Source: an uncultured Gammaproteobacteria bacterium (GTDB lineage Bacteria; Pseudomonadota; Gammaproteobacteria; Pseudomonadales; DT-91). From it: a DNA stretch of 5,227 nt. Both the position numbers and the translations under genes were made by a program. Shown in pieces: positions 1 to 5,227 of the stretch; positions within the stretch are counted from its first letter, which is position 1; every line of letters starts with the position of its first letter. The notes beneath the pieces were generated by a model, which did not search any database, had not been told where the DNA came from, and was given only the letters and a program-made list of their open reading frames with translations. The DNA lies in assembly GCA_929200485.1 (NCBI GenBank), contig CAKMZU010000257.1, positions 1 through 5,227 on the forward strand, read 5' to 3'.

Positions 1-73
1 TTTTAATCTACTGATTTATAAGGCTTTTACTGATTTCGGATGTCATTGTTTATGTTTGTTATTACCTATTTTT

Positions 74-153
74 CACCCTTCGATGAGTTCAGGATGAACG
101 GGGAGAGGGTTAAGCCATAAATCTCCCGCTCACCCTGAGTTCGTCGAAGGGGG
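74..153. repeat. Long imperfect inverted repeat, REP/BIME-like
   Basis: Left arm 74-106 and right arm 122-153 are nearly complementary (about 30 bp) around a loop of about 15 bases. Both arms carry the pattern CCCTTCGA-GA--TCAGG-TGA-CGGG. Differences between the arms are mostly transitions, so many leave G-U pairs in one strand's transcript. No T-run follows, so it is not a typical terminator. Sequences of the type CCCTTCGACxxxCTCAGGxxxAGCGG are, to my knowledge, common dispersed intergenic repeats in Proteobacteria. Assignment to a specific REP family needs a genome search. Confidence 0.75.
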
Positions 154-196
154 CGAATTTACTGACTACGCTAGCTGAAATAAAGGAAGTTACTGA

Positions 197-343
197 TCAA
201 TGATCACTAGGCAACCCTGCGTTTTGCACAGAACTGACGGGAATAATTTTGACAACCAAAGAATTGATAATATCCCTTAGACCCAATACTGATTCGATGA
301 CGAATGTTATAAATGTATTTTTTATCCTGTGAGGCAGAGGCAT
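197..343 (-). CDS. Doubtful 48-codon ORF downstream of aceF
   Basis: The ORF opens with MPLPHRIKNTFITF and ends with NAGLPSDH. I do not recognise it. There is only a weak AGG eight bases before the ATG, and the strong aceEF terminator lies immediately upstream, so it would need its own promoter. It may be chance, or part of a repeated intergenic element beside the inverted repeat at 74-153. It is listed only because it is the longest minus-strand open frame I noticed in this gap. Confidence 0.15.
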   Translation of the reverse strand: MPLPHRIKNTFITFVIESVLGLRDIINSLVVKIIPVSSVQNAGLPSDH

Positions 344-366
344 GCAATATGCCTATTCCAAAGCAT

Positions 367-394
367 AAAAAAACCCGCAAAAGCGGGTTTTTTT
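367..394 (-). terminator. Rho-independent terminator of the aceEF operon
   Basis: A perfect 12-bp inverted repeat (367-378 with 383-394) has a 4-base loop. Its GC-rich core CCCGC/GCGGG is flanked by seven A and seven T, so it has a U-tract in either direction. It starts 13 bases after the aceF stop and therefore ends the operon. It would also stop plus-strand transcription before it ran antisense into aceF. Confidence 0.94.
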
Positions 395-407
395 AATTCA
401 GCCTAAA

Positions 408-2030
408 TCAAAGCGCTAATCGTCTGAAATCCTGAAGGATACTATTCAAGAAGACAAAAAAGCGTCCGGCATCTGCACCATTGACGACCCTATGATCATA
501 GCTTAATGACAGTGGCAGCATCTTTTTAGGTACAAAGTTCTCACCATCCCAAACCGGCTTAACACTCAGTTTGGAAACACCTAAAATTGCAACTTCTGGC
601 GTATTCACAATGGGTGTAAAACCCGTTCCACCCATGGCACCCAAGCTTGAAACCGTAAACGTACCGCCTTGCATTTCTTGAGGCTTTAACTTTCGCTCTT
701 TGGCTTTTTGAGCCAGCTCAACCGTTTCAGCGGCCAGTTCGAAAATCGACTTTTTATCGACATCACGAATAACAGGCACCATTAGCCCTGCAGGCGTATC
801 AACCGCCATCCCAATATGCACATAATCTTTATAAACCAAATGCTCGCCATCGGCATGCAAAGAGCTGTTCATTTTTGGGTGTGCCATTAACGCTTTCGCT
901 AAAGCCTTTAGAAGGAATGGCAAAGGCGTAATTTTAACCCCTGCTTTTTCAGCTTCTTTTTTAAGGGTTGATCTGAACGCTTCAAGATCGGTAATATCCA
1001 CATCATCGAAGGCGGTCACATGCGGAACATTCAACCAGCTGCGATGCATATTCGTGGCTGTCACCTTATGAAGCTTGCTCATCTTCTCAAGACGAACCTC
1101 ACCAAATTGCGCAAAGTCAATGTCAGGAACCTGCGGAATACCTGCACCACCTGTCGCTTGACCTACTCGCTTATTGGCTAACGCATCTTTAATAAAGGAT
1201 TTAACATCGGCTTTCTGGATTCGACCGCGAGGACCTGAACCCGGCACAATGGCTAAATCAACACCAATCTCACGCGCCATTTTACGCACAGAAGGACCGG
1301 CGTAAACTTCACCAGTTGGGCGATTTTCTGTCATGCCATGCACTGGCTGATGTTTTTCTGAAACCTGTTTCGGCTCAATGATTTTCTCTTTTGCATCCGC
1401 AGCAGGGGTCGGCATGGGAATGTCTTCGCTTGTAGCTGCAACGCTGCCTACCACTTCCATTTCAACTAGCGGCAATCCTGCTGACGCAGTATCCCCTTCA
1501 TTGATCAAGATCGCTTTAATCGTCCCAGCCGCAGGTGATGGTACTTCCATTGATGCTTTATCACTTTCAAGCACAATCAATGAATCGCCTTCTTCAACCG
1601 CATCACCCACTGCAACACACAGTTCAATGACTTCAGCTGAATCACCACCAATATCAGGAATAGGAAAGCTCTGCACTGTAGACGCTTGCGAAGTAGTCGC
1701 TTCAGCTGCTGATTCCACAACAGGTGCTGGTACTTCTTCGAGCCTGGCTTCGACTTCTGGGTCGGCAGGTGCTTCAGAAGCCGCTTCTTCACCTTGGACT
1801 TCCAGCTCAAGAATCACATCACCTTCATTAAGGCTATCGCCTTCATTGACTAATACGGCAACCACTTTACCGGCTTGAGGTGCCGGTATTTCCATGGACG
1901 CTTTATCAGACTCAACGACTACCAAGGAATCTTCTGCATCAACAGTATCACCTGCCGACACACAAACTTCGATAATCTCAACATTTTCTGCTCCACCTAA
2001 ATCGGGGGCTTTAATTTTTTCAATCGCCAT
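408..2030 (-). CDS. aceF: Pyruvate dehydrogenase E2, dihydrolipoamide acetyltransferase
   Basis: E2 transfers the acetyl group from its lipoyl arms to coenzyme A and forms the core of the cytoplasmic pyruvate dehydrogenase complex. At 540 aa the domains run in the usual order: lipoyl domain 1 (about residues 2-78, ESDKASME, lipoylated Lys43), an Ala/Pro/Glu-rich linker (81-119), lipoyl domain 2 (about 120-195, Lys158), a second linker, a peripheral subunit-binding domain (about 243-280, from YAGPSVRK to KADVKSF), a Gly/Ala-rich linker, and the acetyltransferase domain (about 310-540). Catalytic His513 lies in YDHRVVNG; the transition-state Ser is probably Ser461 in FTVSS. Asn517 sits where E. 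coli has Asp, as in Azotobacter vinelandii E2p. E. coli E2 has three lipoyl domains and about 630 aa, so this is the shorter two-domain form, not a truncation. The ATG has GGAG six bases upstream, and MAIEKIKAPDLGG is a normal lipoyl-domain start. It lies 17 bases after aceE, so cotranscription is very likely. Confidence 0.98.
   Translation of the reverse strand: MAIEKIKAPDLGGAENVEIIEVCVSAGDTVDAEDSLVVVESDKASMEIPAPQAGKVVAVLVNEGDSLNEGDVILELEVQGEEAASEAPADPEVEARLEEVPAPVVESAAEATTSQASTVQSFPIPDIGGDSAEVIELCVAVGDAVEEGDSLIVLESDKASMEVPSPAAGTIKAILINEGDTASAGLPLVEMEVVGSVAATSEDIPMPTPAADAKEKIIEPKQVSEKHQPVHGMTENRPTGEVYAGPSVRKMAREIGVDLAIVPGSGPRGRIQKADVKSFIKDALANKRVGQATGGAGIPQVPDIDFAQFGEVRLEKMSKLHKVTATNMHRSWLNVPHVTAFDDVDITDLEAFRSTLKKEAEKAGVKITPLPFLLKALAKALMAHPKMNSSLHADGEHLVYKDYVHIGMAVDTPAGLMVPVIRDVDKKSIFELAAETVELAQKAKERKLKPQEMQGGTFTVSSLGAMGGTGFTPIVNTPEVAILGVSKLSVKPVWDGENFVPKKMLPLSLSYDHRVVNGADAGRFFVFLNSILQDFRRLAL
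1446..2027 (-). repeat. Duplicated lipoyl domain within aceF
   Basis: The segments encoding residues 2-78 (1797-2027) and 120-195 (1446-1673) are paralogous copies of one lipoyl domain. Both contain ESDKASME followed by P-P-AG and NEGD. The two attachment lysines are at codons 1902-1904 and 1557-1559. DNA identity between the copies is partial, so the duplication is old and ordinary for this family. Confidence 0.9.
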
Positions 2031-2036
2031 ACAATT

Positions 2037-2040
2037 CTCC
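2037..2040 (-). promoter_or_regulatory. Ribosome binding site of aceF
   Basis: On the minus strand GGAG lies six bases before the aceF ATG, inside the 17-base gap after the aceE stop. It supports the chosen start. The short gap would allow translational coupling between the two genes, which is an inference. Confidence 0.85.
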
Positions 2041-2047
2041 GATTCGG

Positions 2048-4702
2048 TTAGCAGGTTAATGGGTCCGCTTTATCTTGGCTGATGCCATATTTCTTCATCG
2101 CTTTAGCAACATCTTCTGCTTTAAATTCACCTTGTGATACTAATGCATTTAATGCGGCGATAACCACAAAGCGTGCATCCACTTCGAAGAATTCACGTAA
2201 CTTCTCTCGTGTATCCGAACGACCAAAACCATCCGTTCCCAAAATCACTAATTCATTAGGGATAAATTCACGCAGCTGATTGCTATAACTCTTAATGTAA
2301 TCCGTTGCGATAACCGCAGGGCCGGTTGTTCCCTCAAGCTGCTGGGTGATATAAGGGACTTTAATATCACCACCTGGATGAAACTGGTTATAGCGCGCAC
2401 ATGATTGCGCTTCGTTTGCCAGCTCGTTGATGCTGGTTAAACTCCAGATATCCGCTTCTATGCCGAAGTCGGCTTTCAACATGTCAGCCGCTTTAATCAC
2501 TTCATTAAGAATAGTCCCGGCACCCATGAGCTGCACTTTATTTTTGGCTTTTGTATCGCCTTCTTTCAGCAAATACATACCTTTGATGATGCCTTCTTCA
2601 GCACCTTCAGGCATCGCAGGATGCTGATAATTTTCATTCATGGCAGTGATGTAGTAGAAGATATTTTCTTTCTCCACATACATGCGACGCAGGCCGTCTT
2701 GAATGATAACCGCCATCTCAAACGAGAACGTCGGATCATAAGAAACACAGTTAGGCACCATATTTGCCATCAAGTGACTGTGGCCATCCTGATGTTGTAA
2801 GCCTTCACCGTTCAGTGTTGTTCTACCCGCGGTACCACCAATCAAGAAACCGCGCGCCTGCATATCACCTGCAGCCCAGATTAAATCCATGATTCGCTGA
2901 AAGCCAAACATTGAATAGAAAATATAGAAGGGTACCATCGGCAGATTATAGGTGCTGTAAGAGGTCGCTTGCGCAATCCAGGCAGAAGTTGCACCCGCTT
3001 CGGTAATGCCCTCTTCCATGATCTGGCCTTGCTCACTTTCTTTGTAGTACATGATCTGATCAGAATCATGCGGGGTATATTTTTGACCCTGCGAAGAATA
3101 AATACCTAACTGACGGAACATACCTTCCATACCAAAGGTACGCGCTTCATCTGGAACGATGGGCACAATTCGCTCACCAATTTTTTTGTCTTTGGCAAGC
3201 GTCGACAGGATACGAACAAATGCCATGGTCGATGAGATTTCACGTTTGCCCGTATCTTTAAGCTGCGCTTTAAAGGCATCAAGTGACGGGATATCTAATG
3301 CTTCAAAATCTACCTGACGCTTAGGGATACTGCCACCGAGTTTTTCACGCTGCTTACGCATGTATTGCATTTCAGGGCTATCTGGCGCTGGGCGGTAATA
3401 AGGAACGTTCACTAACTCTTCATCAGATAGCGGAATATCGAAACGGTCACGGAATTGCTTTAAGCTATCCACGTCCAGCTTTTTCAATGAATGCGTTTCG
3501 TTATTCGCTTCACCCGCACCGCCAGTACCATAACCTTTAACGGTTTGCGCAAGGATAACGGTAGGCTGATCTTTAGTTTCTACCGCAGCAGCATAAGCGG
3601 CGTAGACTTTGTAAGGGTCATGACCGCCACGATTAAGGTACATAATATCTTCATCGCTTAAATCTTTAACCAACTCTAACAGCTCTGGATATTTCCCAAA
3701 GAAATGCTTACGTGTATAAGCACCACCATTCGCTTTATAATTCTGTAACTCACCGTCACAAACTTCATCCATACGTTTTTGAAGAAGGCCGGTTTTGTCT
3801 TTTTCTAACAACGCATCCCAATGGCGACCCCAAACGACTTTAATAACATTCCAGCCTGCGCCGCGGAAAACACCTTCAAGCTCCTGCATGATTTTACCGT
3901 TACCACGAACAGGTCCATCAAGCCTTTGAAGGTTACAGTTAACCACAAAAATCAAGTTTTCCAGACTTTCACGACCGGCTAATGAAATCGCACCTAAACT
4001 CTCTGGCTCGTCACACTCACCATCACCTAAAAATGCCCAGACCTTTCGATCATTGACAGGTTGAAGACCACGCTTTTGCTGATACTTCATTACATGCGCC
4101 TGGTAAATCGCCTGAATAGGCCCAAGCCCCATAGAAACGGTTGGAAACTGCCAATAATCCGGCATCAACCATGGGTGAGGATACGAAGAGAGACCATTAC
4201 CATCGACTTCTCGACGGAAGTTATCCAGTTTATCTTCATCTAAGCGCCCTTCAAGATAAGAGCGCGCATAAATACCCGGAGCAATATGGCCTTGAAAATA
4301 AATAAGATCGCCTACTTGACCATCATCATTACCACGGAAAAAATAGTTAAACCCAACATCATAAAGAGTGGCGCTTGATGAGAAGCTTGAAATATGGCCA
4401 CCTAAGCCTTCGCTACGCTGATTCGCACGCATAACCATAGCGAGCGCATTCCAACGAACTAACGAACGAATACGACGCTCGATAAACAAGTCACCTGGCA
4501 TTCTTTTTTCAGCAGTCGGAGGAATAGAGTTTCGGTAGGGGGTAGTGATGGCTTGAGGGAGTCTGGTCCCTGCTTTGGATGCCTGTTCAGCCAATGTCTT
4601 TAAAAGAAAAGCCGTTCGACCTCGGCCTGAATATTTAAGAACTGAATCCAGTGCATCGATCCATTCTTGTGTTTCCAAAGGATCTTTGTCCTCTTGATGC
4701 AT
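2048..4702 (-). CDS. aceE: Pyruvate dehydrogenase E1, homodimeric type
   Basis: E1 decarboxylates pyruvate with thiamine diphosphate and Mg2+ and reductively acetylates E2 lipoyl groups, the committed step from glycolysis to acetyl-CoA. The 884 aa compare with 887 in E. coli AceE and align with a near-constant offset of three residues. The ThDP/Mg motif starts at GDGE (226-229; Asp227) and continues to Asn257 and Gln259 in NCNLQRLDGP. Counterparts of known E. coli active-site residues are present: His103 (GGH), His139 (QGH), Tyr174 (SSYPHP), His404 in the mobile loop (NETHSLKK), Glu568 (EEGITE, cofactor activation) and His637 (GLQHQDGHSH). The N-terminal segment (DPLETQEWIDAL), which binds E2 in E. 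coli, is also recognisable. The start is well fixed: an in-frame TAG lies only nine bases upstream of the ATG, overlapping the Shine-Dalgarno. It is first in the operon. No frameshift or missing key residue is seen. Confidence 0.98.
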   Translation of the reverse strand: MHQEDKDPLETQEWIDALDSVLKYSGRGRTAFLLKTLAEQASKAGTRLPQAITTPYRNSIPPTAEKRMPGDLFIERRIRSLVRWNALAMVMRANQRSEGLGGHISSFSSSATLYDVGFNYFFRGNDDGQVGDLIYFQGHIAPGIYARSYLEGRLDEDKLDNFRREVDGNGLSSYPHPWLMPDYWQFPTVSMGLGPIQAIYQAHVMKYQQKRGLQPVNDRKVWAFLGDGECDEPESLGAISLAGRESLENLIFVVNCNLQRLDGPVRGNGKIMQELEGVFRGAGWNVIKVVWGRHWDALLEKDKTGLLQKRMDEVCDGELQNYKANGGAYTRKHFFGKYPELLELVKDLSDEDIMYLNRGGHDPYKVYAAYAAAVETKDQPTVILAQTVKGYGTGGAGEANNETHSLKKLDVDSLKQFRDRFDIPLSDEELVNVPYYRPAPDSPEMQYMRKQREKLGGSIPKRQVDFEALDIPSLDAFKAQLKDTGKREISSTMAFVRILSTLAKDKKIGERIVPIVPDEARTFGMEGMFRQLGIYSSQGQKYTPHDSDQIMYYKESEQGQIMEEGITEAGATSAWIAQATSYSTYNLPMVPFYIFYSMFGFQRIMDLIWAAGDMQARGFLIGGTAGRTTLNGEGLQHQDGHSHLMANMVPNCVSYDPTFSFEMAVIIQDGLRRMYVEKENIFYYITAMNENYQHPAMPEGAEEGIIKGMYLLKEGDTKAKNKVQLMGAGTILNEVIKAADMLKADFGIEADIWSLTSINELANEAQSCARYNQFHPGGDIKVPYITQQLEGTTGPAVIATDYIKSYSNQLREFIPNELVILGTDGFGRSDTREKLREFFEVDARFVVIAALNALVSQGEFKAEDVAKAMKKYGISQDKADPLTC

Positions 4703-4707
4703 ATAAG

Positions 4708-4713
4708 CCTCCT
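4708..4713 (-). promoter_or_regulatory. Ribosome binding site of aceE
   Basis: A consensus AGGAGG lies five bases upstream of the aceE ATG on the minus strand. An in-frame TAG (4712-4714) overlaps it, which excludes an upstream start in this frame. The strong match fits a highly expressed central-metabolism gene. Confidence 0.92.
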
Positions 4714-4816
4714 AAGCTTTGAGGATATTCTAAAAACGTATCGCAAGATGGTAATCAAGCTGACAGAGCGGGTTTCACTCAGATAGATCAGAATATTGCA
4801 TTTATCAACGGCGAAA

Positions 4817-4844
4817 ATTTTACAGCAAACTCGCTGCCAATCAA
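4817..4844 (-). promoter_or_regulatory. Candidate sigma-70 promoter of aceEF
   Basis: Minus-strand TTGATT at 4839-4844 (4 of 6 matches to the -35 consensus) and TAAAAT at 4817-4822 (5 of 6 to the -10) are separated by 16 bases. Transcription would begin near 4810, giving a leader of about 108 bases. This is the best match I found upstream of aceE. Other TTGAC-like boxes at about 4897-4903 and 4956-4962 lack a good -10 partner. Confidence 0.5.
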
Positions 4845-4856
4845 GTGAATTTATTA

Positions 4857-4872
4857 TTGTCACGGTTGTCAC
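4857..4872. promoter_or_regulatory. Direct repeat TTGTCAC, possible regulator site
   Basis: TTGTCAC occurs at 4857-4863 and again at 4866-4872, nine bases apart, about 12 bases upstream of the candidate -35 box. The position suits an activator-type site. The motif is not the E. coli PdhR palindrome, and no regulator can be named. The functional role is inference only. Confidence 0.3.
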
Positions 4873-5001
4873 ATAGCTAAATAAATTAGCCAAAATGCGT
4901 CAAATCAACCGCAACATTCACTAATTTTCAACAAATTGATCGACCAGAGCCTCAAATGTCAAAATCAAGCTATTTGCTTTTTCCTTAAGCAAAATGACTA
5001 A

Positions 5002-5018
5002 ATCGTCAACTGGACGAT
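5002..5018. promoter_or_regulatory. 17-bp interrupted palindrome, possible operator
   Basis: ATCGTC (5002-5007) and GACGAT (5013-5018) form a perfect 6-bp inverted repeat with a 5-base centre. It lies about 160 bases upstream of the candidate -35 of aceE and has no T-run, so it is not a terminator. It has the size of a dimeric-repressor site but not the spacing of the E. coli PdhR box (ATTGGTnnnnnACCAAT-like). It could be chance. Confidence 0.3.
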
Positions 5019-5090
5019 CTCAACAGAAAAAAACCGACTGGAAAACAATCAAATTATTATTACAAGAAGGCGCTTGAGAATGGCCTTTGA

Positions 5091-5120
5091 AGATAAATTT
5101 CATTGGAGTGAGATAAATTT
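5091..5120. repeat. 10-bp direct repeat at 20-bp spacing
   Basis: AGATAAATTT occurs identically at 5091-5100 and 5111-5120, that is, two helical turns apart. Such spacing can mark paired protein-binding sites on one DNA face. The motif is AT-rich, so chance is not excluded. Confidence 0.4.
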
Positions 5121-5173
5121 TTTGAAAAACCCCTGCGAATAATCAGTCCGTTTAAAGGAGGCACTTAAAAAGA

Positions 5174-5197
5174 AAGCGGCGAAGAATTTAGCCGCTT
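5174..5197 (-). terminator. Terminator of an upstream minus-strand gene
   Basis: A perfect 7-bp stem, AAGCGGC (5174-5180) with GCCGCTT (5191-5197), encloses a 10-base loop. On the minus strand the stem is followed by TTTCTTTTT-like sequence (5166-5175); on the plus strand no T-run follows. It therefore fits a Rho-independent terminator for a gene reading leftward from beyond 5227, which separates that unit from aceEF. Confidence 0.68.
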
Positions 5198-5227
5198 ATC
5201 TGGCGTTTAGGCCGAACACACTATTCT
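5196..5227 (-). CDS. Possible 3' end of a minus-strand gene at the right edge
   Basis: The terminator at 5174-5197 implies a gene ending just to its right. Two minus-strand frames are open from the edge: one ends at TAA 5196-5198 (tail NSVFGLNAR), overlapping the stem by two bases, and one ends at TAA 5207-5209 (tail IVCSA). Too little is present to choose between them or to name a product, and the true stop may lie outside the window. Confidence 0.25.
   Translation of the reverse strand, partial: NSVFGLNAR

Larger units (their letters stand above)
1..366. other. Intergenic region downstream of aceF
   Basis: No recognisable gene is present. Bases 1-70 are AT-rich, with ACTGATTT repeated at 10-17 and 29-36. 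Bases 74-153 hold the long inverted repeat. TGATCA occurs at 194-199 and 201-206. A small hairpin (AGGCAT/ATGCCT, 338-343 with 349-354) precedes the operon terminator. An in-frame minus-strand ORF of 48 codons spans 197-343, but coding status is doubtful. The left neighbour gene is outside the window. Confidence 0.7.
4703..5227. other. aceE leader and upstream intergenic region
   Basis: This 525-base AT-rich stretch holds the aceE Shine-Dalgarno, a leader with a possible small hairpin (GAGTG/CGCTC on the minus strand, about 4766-4780), the candidate promoter, and the TTGTCAC repeat. Further right are a 17-bp interrupted palindrome (5002-5018), a 10-bp direct repeat (5091-5120) and a minus-strand terminator (5174-5197). 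TTGATT appears five times on the minus strand. No pdhR or other recognisable gene is present. Confidence 0.75.

Noticed and set aside
249..273. Plus-strand promoter from TTGACA (249-254) and TAATAT (268-273)
   Set aside because: The spacing is only 13 bases, too short for sigma-70, and no gene lies downstream on that strand.
342..368. Eight-codon plus-strand ORF (MQYAYSKA) before the 367-394 hairpin, resembling a leader peptide with attenuator
   Set aside because: Downstream on that strand is only antisense to aceF. The hairpin is fully explained as the aceEF terminator, and no plus-strand promoter is convincing.
1378..1878. 166-codon plus-strand open frame inside aceF
   Set aside because: It is antisense to the lipoyl-domain region. 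Its Ser/Ala/Thr-rich content is the complement of the Ala/Glu-rich linkers, and aceF is certain on the other strand.
4735..4800. Possible thiamine (THI-box) riboswitch in the aceE leader, from CTGAG...ACCC...TTGATTACC on the minus strand
   Set aside because: The 5' GGGGUGC-type arm and the GAACCUGAUC and GCGUAGGGA elements are absent. The scattered matches do not form the TPP fold. ThDP-using enzymes are not usual targets either.
4775..4801. Eight-codon upstream ORF (MQYSDLSE) in the aceE leader
   Set aside because: No ribosome site precedes it and it starts only about nine bases after the predicted transcription start. It has no codon pattern suggesting attenuation and no terminator follows it.
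4600..4893. 97-codon minus-strand open frame overlapping the start of aceE
   Set aside because: It overlaps the well-supported aceE N-terminus in another frame and runs through the promoter and Shine-Dalgarno. It has no recognisable family.
4931..4952. FNR- or CRP-type operator around TTGAT/ATCAA and TGTGA motifs upstream of aceE
   Set aside because: The half-sites do not have the required spacing (TTGATnnnnATCAA or TGTGAnnnnnnTCACA). No complete box is present.

Overview
The window holds a two-gene operon for the first two subunits of the pyruvate dehydrogenase complex, both on the minus strand. aceE (E1, 884 aa, 4702 to 2048) is read first. aceF (E2, 540 aa, 2030 to 408) follows after a 17-base gap. 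A strong hairpin terminator at 367-394 closes the operon 13 bases past the aceF stop. Both proteins are full length with their active-site residues in place. There is no sign of frameshift or decay.

The E1 is the homodimeric AceE type, and close to E. coli AceE, rather than the alpha/beta heterodimer. This points to a gammaproteobacterium (or possibly a betaproteobacterium). Base composition looks moderate, somewhat AT-rich between genes. I cannot name a genus from the sequence. The E2 has two lipoyl domains, where E. coli has three. Its active-site motif is DHRVVNG, with Asn where E. coli has Asp, as in Azotobacter vinelandii.

Layout from left to right. Bases 1-366 carry no convincing gene. 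They hold a long imperfect inverted repeat (74-153) that resembles a dispersed REP/BIME-type element, and a doubtful 48-codon minus-strand ORF. Bases 367-394 are the operon terminator. aceF then aceE fill 408-4702. Bases 4703-5227 are the aceE leader and upstream region: a strong Shine-Dalgarno, a plausible sigma-70 promoter near 4817-4844, several short repeats that may be regulator sites, two tiny plus-strand ORFs of doubtful status, and a one-sided hairpin terminator at 5174-5197. That terminator suggests a further minus-strand gene ends at or just beyond the right edge.

E1 uses thiamine diphosphate to decarboxylate pyruvate and reductively acetylate the lipoyl groups on E2. E2 transfers the acetyl group to CoA and forms the structural core. 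The third subunit, lipoamide dehydrogenase (lpd), is not downstream in this operon and must be encoded elsewhere. pdhR, which precedes aceE in E. coli, is also absent from the 525 bases upstream. I see no previously undescribed system here: this is a core metabolic operon, and the points worth a second look are in the intergenic DNA.
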